Counted from the stretch's first letter, positions 24,965 through 33,672 are shown. The stretch is 64,000 nucleotides of DNA from an uncultured Neokomagataea sp. (GCF_946476835.1 NZ_CAMKWA010000006.1:1-64000), one strand, 5' to 3'. Made by a program: numbers and translations. Notes: generated from the sequence alone by a model not told the origin.

Positions 24965-26961
24965 GCGACGCTCACTGTCCGAAACATGCCGAGATCCATG
25001 TGGTAAAGCAGGTGGCAGTGGAAGGCCCACATGCCGGGTTCATCTGCGGTCATGAGGAAGCTCATTGTGCCGCCGGGTTGTGAGATGATCGTGTGCTTTC
25101 GGGGATTATATGTGTCATTCCCGTTTTCGAGTTCACTCCAAAAGCCATGGAGGTGGATGGGGTGTTCCATCATGGTGTCGTTGATGAGGGTAAAGCGTAC
25201 GCGTTCATTCAGGCGTAGGCGAATGGGGCCGGATTCCGAGAATTTTCGTCCGTTAAAGCCCCAGATATAGCGCTCCATATTGCCTGTGAGGTGCAGAATA
25301 ATTTCTCGTGAAGGGGGGCGTGGATCAGGGGACGGTGTCGTTGCGCGGAGGTCTTTATAGGTCAGTACGCGCCGGTTGGTGTTGGCGAGGCCGTCTCCGG
25401 GGTCACCGAGGCGATCAATGGGGTGTGTGGCAATATTTTGATTTTCGACATTCAGGGGAGGCGGGCCGGGGTCATCAATCTCTAATGGGATCGGTGTGGA
25501 TGGTGTGTGGGGCATGGCCATGCCGGGCATAGCGCCCATGTGGCGCATATCCATACCGTGCATTGTCATGTGATTCATGCTCATGCCTGCCATGGGCATA
25601 TCATGTTTCATAGGGGGCATGGTGTGGCCATGCATCTCCATGCCCGGCATACTCATACCGGGCATGTTGGCCATGTTCATATGGTTCATCGCCATGCCTG
25701 CCATCATATGATGGGTTGAGGGTGGTTGAGTTGTTCCGGTTTTGTTGGGTTTCATAGAAGGCATGGAGGCCATGTCTTTTCCGTGCATGTTCATGCCCGG
25801 CATGTCCTTCATGTCCATATCGTTCATATCCATACCCATATCGACCATTGTGCGGACGGGGCGCGGATCCATGGGGGGAATGGCTGAACGGAGTCCGGTG
25901 CGGGGAGTTAGCGTGCCCAGAGCGTATCCGGTACGGTCTTCGCTTTGGGCAAAGAGTGTGTATGGGCGGTTTTCGCGGGGTTGGACGATGACGTCATAGG
26001 TTTCCGCCACGCCGATGCGGAATTCATCAATGGGTACGGGTTCAACCGGGTTCCCATCGGCTGCGACTACGGTCATTTCAAGGCCGGGAATACGAACGTC
26101 AAAGAGGGTCATAGTGGCGCTGTTGATGAAGCGCAGGCGTATGCGCTCTCCAGCACGAAATAGACCTTCCCATCCGGTATGGGGAGCAATGGCGTTCATT
26201 GTGTAGGTGTAGATGACACCGGAGACGTCTGAGATATCGGTGGCAGACATGTTCATGCCGGACCACATTAAGCGGCTTTTTAGGGCGGGAACGAGGCCGC
26301 CATCATGTTTGGATTGTGCGGGAAGAGAGGCAGTGCTGCGCTGCCGGAAGTTGTAATAATCATCTTGCATTTTGAGGTTGCTGACGATTTCTGCGGGGGA
26401 GACATCGGTCCACTCACCCAGCATGATGACGTAATCCCGGTCACATGGGTTGGGCTCTGGGGTGGCAGGGTCAATGACGATAGCTCCGATGAGGCCTTGT
26501 GCTTCCTGCATGTTCGAATGGCTGTGGTACCAATAGGTGCCGCTTTGTTTGATAGGGAATTGGTATGTGAAGGATTCCCCTGGGGCGATACCGTGAAAGC
26601 TGAGGCCGGGTACGCCATCCATGCGGGCCGGTACGCGTAGACCGTGCCAGTGGAGTGAGGTTTCTTCCGTCAGGTTATTGCTGACGGTGATGGTAATATT
26701 TTCACCTTCTTTAAAGCGTAGGATAGGGCCGGGCACGGAGTTATTGGCCGTTGGAGCATTGAGGGTTTTTCCATCAATGGTAACGGTTTTACGCCCTACG
26801 GTGAGGTGCCAGTTCTTCTGTGTTGTGGGTGGGATTTGCCCAGTTTGGGTGTCTGGTGTTGCCCAAAGGCGTGTTGGCGCGAAGGCCGCAAGGCCGCTGA
26901 TAGCGCTGATAGACGCCAGAAAACCACGCCGTGTTGGCGGTGTGGTGAGGTGATTGGTCAT
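24961..26961 (-). CDS. copA: Multicopper oxidase CopA, copper resistance, Tat-exported
   Basis: A 666-residue periplasmic multicopper oxidase that oxidises or sequesters Cu(I). It has a Tat signal (PTRRGFLASISAISG). Copper ligands are in HWHGLRVP and YWYHSHSNM (N-terminal domain), HPIHLHGFW and FHCHLLYHMDLGMF (C-terminal domain). A very Met/His-rich insert at about residues 371-490 has roughly 38 Met in MPGM, MAGM and MHGM-type repeats, larger than the Met motif of classical CopA. It is the first gene of copA-copB, joined by an ATGA overlap. A separate copper ATPase, also commonly named copA, lies divergently upstream. Confidence 0.95.
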   Translation of the reverse strand: MTNHLTTPPTRRGFLASISAISGLAAFAPTRLWATPDTQTGQIPPTTQKNWHLTVGRKTVTIDGKTLNAPTANNSVPGPILRFKEGENITITVSNNLTEETSLHWHGLRVPARMDGVPGLSFHGIAPGESFTYQFPIKQSGTYWYHSHSNMQEAQGLIGAIVIDPATPEPNPCDRDYVIMLGEWTDVSPAEIVSNLKMQDDYYNFRQRSTASLPAQSKHDGGLVPALKSRLMWSGMNMSATDISDVSGVIYTYTMNAIAPHTGWEGLFRAGERIRLRFINSATMTLFDVRIPGLEMTVVAADGNPVEPVPIDEFRIGVAETYDVIVQPRENRPYTLFAQSEDRTGYALGTLTPRTGLRSAIPPMDPRPVRTMVDMGMDMNDMDMKDMPGMNMHGKDMASMPSMKPNKTGTTQPPSTHHMMAGMAMNHMNMANMPGMSMPGMEMHGHTMPPMKHDMPMAGMSMNHMTMHGMDMRHMGAMPGMAMPHTPSTPIPLEIDDPGPPPLNVENQNIATHPIDRLGDPGDGLANTNRRVLTYKDLRATTPSPDPRPPSREIILHLTGNMERYIWGFNGRKFSESGPIRLRLNERVRFTLINDTMMEHPIHLHGFWSELENGNDTYNPRKHTIISQPGGTMSFLMTADEPGMWAFHCHLLYHMDLGMFRTVSVA

Positions 26962-27035
26962 GATACAAAACCGTATGAAAGAGCAAAAGGAGCCTGTTTT
27001 GCGTGTGGCTATGCCGTGGCAATAGGCTGAGTTTT

Positions 27036-27446
27036 TCAGACGGTTTGTGTGCGGGGTGGGGGCAGGTCAGGCCGTGCAGCACTGCCGGTAGGAACAGCTT
27101 GTGTTGAGTGGAGCGTTTGGTGCTGCGCGAAGAAAAGCCCAGTTGCTAAGGCTGTGACTGGGAGCATCGCTGTGCTGGTATCGCAGGCGGTGTGGGCACA
27201 GCTGCCGCAATGGCCACCGGGTGTATGCGGTGTTTGGGCATGAGGCGATGTGTCCCGCATGGCGTGGGTTGAGCAGCATTCCTGCATGGTGCCCATAGTG
27301 TGCATGGGCATCATGGCCGATGACGTGGCGTGGTGTGCTATGTGCGGGGCAGCATAGCTGGGGGTGCCTGCGAACAGCATCAACACCGCCTGAAGCAGGC
27401 AGAGGAACAGTCGGAACCGTTCAGATGTTGTACGGAAACGCAGCAT
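27036..27446 (-). CDS. His/Met/Cys-rich small exported protein, probably copper-linked
   Basis: A 136-residue protein with an N-terminal hydrophobic stretch (LFLCLLQAVLMLFAG, then PSYAAPH) suggesting export. The middle is rich in possible metal ligands: MMPMHTMGTM, ECCSTHAM, HCGSCAHTAC. A second hydrophobic segment (LPVTALATGLFFA) follows. It resembles DUF2946-type proteins in size and composition, but I cannot confirm the family. It is 75 bases upstream of copA on the same strand and divergent from the copper ATPase, so a copper-binding role is likely by context. Confidence 0.65.
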   Translation of the reverse strand: MLRFRTTSERFRLFLCLLQAVLMLFAGTPSYAAPHIAHHATSSAMMPMHTMGTMQECCSTHAMRDTSPHAQTPHTPGGHCGSCAHTACDTSTAMLPVTALATGLFFAQHQTLHSTQAVPTGSAARPDLPPPRTQTV

Positions 27447-27559
27447 AATCTGGGATATGATCCTTTAAATCGTATGAATCGCCATTGCGAATGGTTCTCA
27501 TCGTACCGATATTTATACGATAATAACATTTACACGGTAATGAAAGAGGAGAGTGTCCT
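27447..27559. promoter_or_regulatory. Divergent promoter region of the copper genes, with inverted repeat
   Basis: A 113-base AT-rich region between the copper ATPase (+) and the His/Met/Cys-rich gene (-). ATCGTA (27501-27506) and TACGAT (27517-27522) form a perfect 6-bp inverted repeat with a 10-base spacer. The overlapping GCGAATGGTTCTCAT (27488-27502) also resembles half of a Fur-type box. A MerR-type (CueR) operator would be expected here but no clear match is seen. Confidence 0.45.
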
Positions 27560-29950
27560 ATGTCGGGAACTGTGAAGGCGGAGATGTATTCCGTCACGTT
27601 GCCGATTACAGGCATGAGTTGCGTTGCCTGTGCGACACGGATTGAAAAACTCTTGAATCGTGTGAAGGGGGTAGAGGCGACGGTGAGCTTTGCAGCCCAG
27701 CGCGCTTCTGTATCGGTGGAAGGGTCTGAGTTAGTGGCGCAGGCCGTTGCTGTGGTGCGTAAAGCGGGTTTTGAGGTGCCGCAGCAAGAGTTGGATTACG
27801 CGATTACTGGGATGAGTTGTGCCGCGTGTGCCGCGCGAATTGAGAAGGTTTTGAACCGCCGTGAGGGGGTTGAGGCCGTGGTTAATTTTGCAGCGGAGCG
27901 TGTGCATATTCGTTTCACGCCGGGCTTGTCCTCTCCAGAGCAACTGAAGGCAGTGATTGTTAAGGCTGGGTTCGGTGCCACGACATTTGTGGCAGGGGAT
28001 GAGCATGCGACCGTACAGCGCGAGGATGAATGGCGCCGGGAGCTGCGGCGTTTCGGGTTGATGAGTGTGGTGGCCTTGCCACTGATTATATCCATGTTGG
28101 GTATGGTGGTGACGGGACGCATGGTTGTGCCTGTCTTGGTGCAGTTGGTGAGTGCTGTTTTGGTGGTGGGCTGTGCGTTTCCGTTATTTCGGCGGGCGTA
28201 TCAGGCGGTGCGTGTGGCATCACCGAATATGGATGTTTTGGTAGCGTTGGGCTCAGGGGTTGCACTGGCTTATAGCCTTGCTGTGGTGGGGTTTGACCTC
28301 AAGACGCCCGTGTATTTTGAAGCGAGCGGCATGATTTTGGTTCTGATTTCGTTTGGAAAGCTCTTAGAGTTTCGGGCGAAGCAGCGGACATCAGCCGGGC
28401 TAGAAAGTTTGTTGAAATTACAGTCGAGCGTTGCGCATGTGGAGCGTGATGGGCAGGTGGTGACCTGTGCCGTGGCCGATCTCATAGTTGGGGATGTGTT
28501 CATGGTGCGGCCGGGAGAGCATGTGCCTGTGGATGGCACGGTGCTGGACGGGGCTTCGGATGTGAATGAAGCCATGCTGACGGGTGAAAGTGTGCCCGTG
28601 CATAAGGCTATCGGTGCTGAGGTGAGCGCTGGGACGTTGAATGGGCATGGCGTTTTGCGTGTGCGGGCAACCGGTGTGGGTGCAGATACAGCTTTGGCGC
28701 GTATTGTGACCATGGTGGAGCACGCTCAGGGGTCACGTGCGCCGGTACAGCGGGTGGCGGATAGAGTGTCTGCTGTGTTTGTGCCGGTGGTTCTCGGTTT
28801 GGCAGTTGTGACATGGGCTGTGAATGGCGTCATAACGCAGAGTTGGGTCTCTGGCTTAATTGCGGCCGTATCGGTTTTGGTGATTGCGTGCCCTTGTGCG
28901 TTGGGTTTAGCGACGCCGGCTGCCATTATGGTGGGCACAGGACGTGGGGCGCATCATGGCATTATTTTCCGTTCGGCAGAGGCCTTGGAGCAAGCTGGGC
29001 GTTTGACGCATATCGTTTTTGATAAGACGGGTACGTTGACGGAAGGGCGCCCTGATGTGGTGGGGGTGTATCCGGCCTCTCATGTTACAAAAGAGCGATT
29101 ATTGGCTGTTGCTGCGTCTTTGGAGGAAGGGTCTGAGCATCCTTTGGCACGGGCCATTGTGGCAGCGGCGTCAGGTCTAACGTGGAATGCTGTGGCGGAC
29201 TTTCAGGCAGTGCCGGGGCGTGGTGTGCATGGTGTTCTGCAAGGAGAGCAAGCGCTTCTCGGTACGGAAGCATTTTTGCGTGATTATGGGGTGACGTTTG
29301 GCGATGTGATGTCTGGGTTTGACATGCATCTTGAGGAAGCACGTGGCCGTACGGTGGTTTTGGTGGCGCATGCTGGTGTTATGTTGGGGGCAATTGCATT
29401 AGCCGATACGGTCCGACCTGATGCGCTTTCAGCATTGGCTGCGCTGAAGGCGCATGGTGTGCGTTTGTCTATGTTGACGGGTGATAATGCGCGTGTTGCG
29501 GCGCTCGTTGGGCAGTCACTAGGGTTGGATGATGTGCAGGCAGGTTTGTTGCCTCAGCAAAAGGCGCAAATTTTGGCTGATTATCAGGCAGGTGGTGTTT
29601 GCGTTGGCATGGTGGGAGATGGGGTCAATGATGCCCCAGCCTTAGCGACGGCGGATGTCGGTTTTGCTTTGGGGGCGGGGTCTGCTGTGGCGGGGGAAAC
29701 GGCAGGTATTGTGCTAACGCGTAATACACTGCGCTCTGTTGTGGATGCGATGCTACTATCTCGGGCGACATTGCGTAAAATACGTCAGAATTTGTTTTTT
29801 GCTTTCGTGTATAATGTATTGGGCATTCCGTTAGCGGCATCTGGTTTATTAAGCCCCGTTTTAGCTGCTACCGCGATGGCGCTCAGTTCGGTTTCAGTGA
29901 TTACGAATGCGTTGCTCTTGAATCGTTGGCACCCAATGCGTGGGCAGTGA
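27560..29950 (+). CDS. copA: Copper-translocating P1B-type ATPase
   Basis: A 796-residue Cu+ exporter of the inner membrane. It has two N-terminal heavy-metal-associated domains with GMSCVAC (about residues 19-25) and GMSCAAC (about 86-92). The transport motif CPCALGLATP lies in a membrane helix, the phosphorylation site is DKTGTLTEG, the TGES loop is LTGESVPV, and the hinge is MVGDGVNDAPAL. About eight membrane helices are seen. The ribosome site is GAGGAGAG before the ATG. It is divergent from the copA-copB side. Its last 50 bases overlap the convergent hydrolase gene. The symbol is also used for the multicopper oxidase in this window; the two are unrelated proteins. Confidence 0.96.
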   Translation: MSGTVKAEMYSVTLPITGMSCVACATRIEKLLNRVKGVEATVSFAAQRASVSVEGSELVAQAVAVVRKAGFEVPQQELDYAITGMSCAACAARIEKVLNRREGVEAVVNFAAERVHIRFTPGLSSPEQLKAVIVKAGFGATTFVAGDEHATVQREDEWRRELRRFGLMSVVALPLIISMLGMVVTGRMVVPVLVQLVSAVLVVGCAFPLFRRAYQAVRVASPNMDVLVALGSGVALAYSLAVVGFDLKTPVYFEASGMILVLISFGKLLEFRAKQRTSAGLESLLKLQSSVAHVERDGQVVTCAVADLIVGDVFMVRPGEHVPVDGTVLDGASDVNEAMLTGESVPVHKAIGAEVSAGTLNGHGVLRVRATGVGADTALARIVTMVEHAQGSRAPVQRVADRVSAVFVPVVLGLAVVTWAVNGVITQSWVSGLIAAVSVLVIACPCALGLATPAAIMVGTGRGAHHGIIFRSAEALEQAGRLTHIVFDKTGTLTEGRPDVVGVYPASHVTKERLLAVAASLEEGSEHPLARAIVAAASGLTWNAVADFQAVPGRGVHGVLQGEQALLGTEAFLRDYGVTFGDVMSGFDMHLEEARGRTVVLVAHAGVMLGAIALADTVRPDALSALAALKAHGVRLSMLTGDNARVAALVGQSLGLDDVQAGLLPQQKAQILADYQAGGVCVGMVGDGVNDAPALATADVGFALGAGSAVAGETAGIVLTRNTLRSVVDAMLLSRATLRKIRQNLFFAFVYNVLGIPLAASGLLSPVLAATAMALSSVSVITNALLLNRWHPMRGQ

Positions 29951-30623
29951 GGCGTGTTTGGGTGAAAGTAAACAATTTTTGGGCACCGTCTTCCCATAGT
30001 CCGAGAGGCTCGCTGGAGCCTATATGGCCGCGTGGTCCTGCATTTTTCAGGTCAGAGCCCCAATGTTGTGCGAGTTCTATCGCCCGTTCGTAGCTTAGCC
30101 ATGGATCGTTTTCACTGGCGATGATCGTGGTTGGAACGGGGAGGGGACCGCTGGGTAATGGGGCAAAAGAGCGGATACGGAAGCTGTCTGGGGTTTGCGC
30201 TTGTTCCGTATCTGCTGGTGCTACTAAAAAAGCACCCGCGACTAAGGATGGTGTGGTGCGGGTGTGATTACGTTGTAACCAACGAGCGCACAGAATAGCC
30301 CCTAAACTATGGCCAATGAGTAGGATGGGTTTATCAGCGCGTTCAGGGGCGTTGATGGCGTGTGCGAGGGATTGATCCCATTTTGTAGGTGTTGGGGTGT
30401 TCCAGTCCTCTTGTGACAGTCGATCTAATGTGAAGGCATGGGACCACTCGCTTTGCCAGTGCAAAGGGCCAGAGCCGAAGAGTCCGGGGACGAGTAGGAG
30501 ATTAAAGCGCTGTTTTAGCGCAGAAAACTGACGATGAAGCGCTGTGCGGCCATGAAATTCCAAGGATGGCGTTACGGAAGAAAAGGGTGCTGCCCCATTC
30601 TGTGGTGTTGCGATTCTTGTCAT
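29901..30623 (-). CDS. RBBP9/YdeN-type serine alpha/beta hydrolase
   Basis: A 240-residue hydrolase. The N-terminal strand LLLVPGLFGSGPLHWQSEW is typical of the RBBP9/YdeN family, with the nucleophile in LLIGHSLGAILCARWL, the acid in TTIIASENDPWLSYERA and the His in GPRGHIGS. Family members act as carboxylesterases or as serine hydrolases of unknown substrate. Its 3' end overlaps the end of the copper ATPase gene by 50 bases on the opposite strand. An alternative later start is possible because the first 40 residues are not conserved in the family. Confidence 0.85.
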   Translation of the reverse strand: MTRIATPQNGAAPFSSVTPSLEFHGRTALHRQFSALKQRFNLLLVPGLFGSGPLHWQSEWSHAFTLDRLSQEDWNTPTPTKWDQSLAHAINAPERADKPILLIGHSLGAILCARWLQRNHTRTTPSLVAGAFLVAPADTEQAQTPDSFRIRSFAPLPSGPLPVPTTIIASENDPWLSYERAIELAQHWGSDLKNAGPRGHIGSSEPLGLWEDGAQKLFTFTQTRLTAHALGANDSRATHS

Positions 30624-30718
30624 GGGTTTTCGCTTTCTTATTAACCCCGAAACAATTCAAGGTTAATAAGAAACAACGAAAAATGAAAGTTTTATTTTTA
30701 TACCACTTTTGAATTTGA

Positions 30719-31732
30719 TTAAGAGAGGCCGTCAAAAAGTGGTGTGGAAAGGTAGCGTTCTGCAAAAGAGGGAGCGATGACCACGATGGTTTTCCCTCGG
30801 TTGGCTGGCTGTTTTGCCAGTTCGATGCCTGCATGGAGTGCCGCACCGGAAGAAATCCCAATGGGGATGCCTTCTACTGCTGCGCAAAGCCGGGCAGTTG
30901 CTAAGGAATCATGCTCTGATACTTCGATAATGCTATCCATGGCGCGAAGGTCGAGGGTTTCTGGCTGGAAGCCGGGGCCGATTCCCTGAATACCGTGCGG
31001 GCCGGGTTCATCTCCGTGGAGAACGGCGCTTTCGCGGGGTTCAACGCCATGAATCTTGATGGATTTCTTATGCTTGCGTAAGCCGTGAGCAATGCCTGAG
31101 GCTGTCCCGCCGGTACCGAGACCTGCGATGACGATGTCGACATTACCTTGTGTATCTGTCCAGATTTCTTGAGCCGTTGTGATTTCATGTACGGACGGAT
31201 TGGCATCATTTTCGAACTGTGCGGGCATCCATGCATCGGGCAATGTTTCGAGCAGTTCGTGGGCGCGGCTAATGGCGCCTGCCATACCTTCCTGAGCGGG
31301 GGTTAGTTCGGTTTCACCACCGATAAGGCGTATCATTTTGCGCCGTTCGGTGGAGGCATTTTCGGGCATTGTCACGATCAGACGATATCCGAGGGCCACA
31401 GCGGCAAAAGCAAGGGAAATTCCGGTATTGCCGGAGGTTGGCTCAATCAGAATGGTCCGCCCCGGTGTGATCAGGCCGCGTTCTTCAGCGTCACGCAGCA
31501 TAGCCACGCCAATACGGTCTTTGACTGAACCGAGGGGGTTGAAGAACTCCAGTTTGATCAGAAGGCGCGCATGGAGGCCTTCTCGCTCTGTTAAGCGTGG
31601 GAGCGCGACAAGGGGGGTGCCACCTACAGTCTCAAGGAATGAGTTATAGACGCGGCCACGAGGCGCAGCGTAGCACTCAAACGGAGCGGGAGGAGCGAGC
31701 GGGGTGGTGGGTGAAGGAGCCTTTTTCTTCAT
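30719..31732 (-). CDS. cysK: Cysteine synthase A (O-acetylserine sulfhydrylase)
   Basis: A 337-residue PLP enzyme making cysteine from O-acetylserine and sulfide. The PLP lysine is Lys71 in NPLGSVKDRIG; PTSGNTGISLAF binds the substrate carboxylate; GTGGTASG binds the PLP phosphate; and ISSGAALHAG is near the end. It carries a 25-30-residue N-terminal extension compared with typical CysK. The frame continues to a TTG at 31786, but ATG 31732 is the better start. It belongs with the sulfite-reduction module at 50.7-53.1 kb in cysteine biosynthesis. Confidence 0.93.
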   Translation of the reverse strand: MKKKAPSPTTPLAPPAPFECYAAPRGRVYNSFLETVGGTPLVALPRLTEREGLHARLLIKLEFFNPLGSVKDRIGVAMLRDAEERGLITPGRTILIEPTSGNTGISLAFAAVALGYRLIVTMPENASTERRKMIRLIGGETELTPAQEGMAGAISRAHELLETLPDAWMPAQFENDANPSVHEITTAQEIWTDTQGNVDIVIAGLGTGGTASGIAHGLRKHKKSIKIHGVEPRESAVLHGDEPGPHGIQGIGPGFQPETLDLRAMDSIIEVSEHDSLATARLCAAVEGIPIGISSGAALHAGIELAKQPANRGKTIVVIAPSFAERYLSTPLFDGLS

Positions 31733-32025
31733 AGTGTAATCATACCATAAAAAACCGTGTGCAGGGCACAAGAATGATGGAAACAAAAAATAACTAAATT
31801 ACAATGTTGTTATTATTAATAACGAGATTTTGAATATAATTATTGACTCAACGGAATTGATGCGTATTTTTGCTCAATCGTTATTGATCCCCAAGAGAGG
31901 CGCGGGCTGTGGCTATCCGAATGTGTAGGCGATGTTGTGTCGGCATGATGCCGAAAGACAGGATGGATTTTTTATAATAGCCCGGTGACAATAATGGCTG
32001 GGCACGATGACTGAATGGTACAATC
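31733..32025. other. AT-rich intergenic region between cysK and the small-ORF/zur genes
   Basis: Holds the divergent promoters. A 15-bp palindrome TCGGCATGATGCCGA lies at 31940-31954, and a perfect TATAAT at 31973-31978 may be the -10 box for the downstream small ORF and zur. No gene is seen. Confidence 0.5.
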
Positions 32026-32220
32026 ATGCTTGGTTCGACAATTATTGAAAATAATGGTGTTTTTCTTGGGGTGGCTATTCTGATTAGCCAGTCAGGGTTA
32101 CGTCGTTTTTATGCTGCACATGAAAGCGTGCGGTCACTGCATAATGAGACTGTGGATGACTTGGCAACACTGCGGAAGCGGGTTTTGCCCTTAGCACGCC
32201 GTGGGGCAGTTCAAGCGTAA
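32026..32220 (+). CDS. Small protein of unknown function upstream of zur
   Basis: A 64-residue ORF starting at ATG with a stop codon 18 bases upstream in frame. It has a hydrophobic N-terminal third (NNGVFLGVAILISQSGLRRF) and a basic, helical C terminus (DDLATLRKRVLPLARRG). No good ribosome site is visible and I do not recognise a family. It sits 62 bases before the Zur-type regulator on the same strand, which with its codon pattern makes it a plausible real gene co-transcribed with zur. Confidence 0.45.
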   Translation: MLGSTIIENNGVFLGVAILISQSGLRRFYAAHESVRSLHNETVDDLATLRKRVLPLARRGAVQA

Positions 32221-32282
32221 TTCATAGGTGAGACTGGAACATTTTGTGGCCTGAGGCTGGAGAATGTCATAAAAGCCGTTCT

Positions 32283-32801
32283 ATGGCGGATTCTACATAT
32301 TCTTCAGTTTCGGGTCTCGGCTTCACGCGTGCTATTGATGCGCAATTGGAGCGCGCAGTGCAGCGTTGCCGCTCTCGTGGGGCGCGGTTAACCGATGCGC
32401 GCCGTTTGGTGCTGGGGCTTATTCTTTCTGCAGATCGTCCGATTGGGGCTTATGATATATTAGCCCAACTGCGCCCGGTTCAGCCGAACGCTGCTCCTCC
32501 TACGGTGTATCGTGCGTTGGATTTCCTGTTGGAACAGGGACTTATTCATAAATTAGAGCGTTTAGCCGCTTTTGTTGGGTGTACGCATGCGATGCTGTGT
32601 GATGATGGCTGTCATCATCATGATGCGTGGGGCGTCCATCGTGCGCAGTTTTTGATTTGTCATAGCTGCGGTAAGGCGTGGGAGTTGGAACAAGAAAAAA
32701 TTGTTCCTGTACTGATGGCGGCGGCTCAGCAAGTTGGGTTTGCAGCTGAAACGGCAACTATTGAGATTGAAGGTGTGTGTGCTGCATGCCGTGCGGCCTG
32801 A
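32283..32801 (+). CDS. zur: Fur-family regulator, probably zinc-responsive Zur
   Basis: A 172-residue Fur-superfamily repressor. The winged helix is at about 22-92 (RLTDARRLVLGLILSA, PTVYRALDFLLEQGLI). The dimerisation and metal domain has HHHDAWG, FLICHSCGKAWELE and VCAACRA, giving the two CxxC structural-zinc pairs Cys126/129 and Cys166/169. The IHKLERLAAFVGCTH segment and the two CxxC pairs fit Zur better than Fur. ATG 32283 is chosen over the in-frame TTG at 32244. Zinc specificity is inferred. Confidence 0.85.
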   Translation: MADSTYSSVSGLGFTRAIDAQLERAVQRCRSRGARLTDARRLVLGLILSADRPIGAYDILAQLRPVQPNAAPPTVYRALDFLLEQGLIHKLERLAAFVGCTHAMLCDDGCHHHDAWGVHRAQFLICHSCGKAWELEQEKIVPVLMAAAQQVGFAAETATIEIEGVCAACRAA

Positions 32802-33070
32802 TATGAACGGTGGTTGGGCGCTGGGGGTAGAGACCTAGTGGACCTAAAGAATGGGTCGGGTATCTGCTTTTTGTAGTGGGGAGGCAGGTACCTACCTACG
32901 TCGCCTTTGTACGGTGAAAAGTGCAGATACGATATTCTAGTATAAAGTGTATTTCGTCTCATTGAGGCTTGGGGGCGAGATGCAGTAGACTATACTGGAA
33001 GCGCTTAACTTGTTTTTTCAAGGCGTCGGTGGTGGGTATGATGTCATCGTGACCTTGTGGAGATTTGAAG
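32802..33070. other. Intergenic region with a long imperfect hairpin
   Basis: A 269-base gap without a gene. GTATCTGC (32860-32867) and GCAGATAC (32923-32930) are perfect complements 71 bases end to end, with further TTTT/AAAA pairing and an inner GGTACC palindrome, so a folded RNA is possible. GGAG at 33058-33061 serves the next gene. Confidence 0.4.
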
Positions 33071-33622
33071 ATGTTTAATCGTACATGTGTAGTGGCTGCA
33101 ACTTTGTGTTTAGCCCTGGCAGGTTGTGCTGAAACTCCGATGGGGCCGACCGTACAAGTTTATCCTGCGCCGGGTAAGAATTACCAAACATTCCTGCAAG
33201 AGCAGCAATTCTGTAAGACGCAAGCAGAGAGTGCCGTTGCTGGGCAAGCGTCGCATGAAAACCAGCGTGCCCTTTTAGGGGCTGTTGCAACAACGGCTTT
33301 GGGTACGGGTCTGGGCGCGGCGCTTGGTGGCGGTACGGGTGCAGGTATCGGTGCAGCTTCTGGTGCGCTGGGTGCAGGTCTGGGCGGTGGGTTGTACTCG
33401 CGTGATCAGCAAGGTGGCATTCAGTCCCAGTATAACAATGCTTTTGCGCAGTGCATGTTGGCGTATCATAACATTCTTCCGGGTTATAATACGCCGGTTG
33501 CTGCTCGGACTGTGACGGTGATTACGAAAGAGCGTTCGTCTCATAACGTATCGGGGCAGCGCCGCGGTGTGTCTAGCACGACGACCGAAACAACGGCCGT
33601 AACGACGGCAACGCCTAATTGA
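33071..33622 (+). CDS. Glycine-zipper lipoprotein
   Basis: A 183-residue lipoprotein. A signal peptide with lipobox LAGC gives lipid attachment at Cys19. A Gly/Ala-rich glycine-zipper segment at about residues 77-112 (LGTGLGAALGGGTGAGIG and following) is typical of membrane-associating outer-membrane lipoproteins. The C-terminal tail is Thr/Ser-rich. Two further Cys (in QQFCKTQ and AQCMLAY) may form a disulfide. The start is ATG 33071 with GGAG nine bases upstream; an in-frame TTG lies two codons earlier. Function unknown, probably envelope structure. A strong terminator follows. Confidence 0.85.
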   Translation: MFNRTCVVAATLCLALAGCAETPMGPTVQVYPAPGKNYQTFLQEQQFCKTQAESAVAGQASHENQRALLGAVATTALGTGLGAALGGGTGAGIGAASGALGAGLGGGLYSRDQQGGIQSQYNNAFAQCMLAYHNILPGYNTPVAARTVTVITKERSSHNVSGQRRGVSSTTTETTAVTTATPN

Positions 33623-33672
33623 TTGAAAAGAGTATCAGTCAGTTGGGTCTAACGACCTAATGGGTGTGTTAA

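Noticed and set aside
25500..25850. Short repeated DNA that looks like a repeat array
   Set aside because: It is the coding sequence of the Met/His-rich insert of CopA; spacing is irregular and the frame is maintained.
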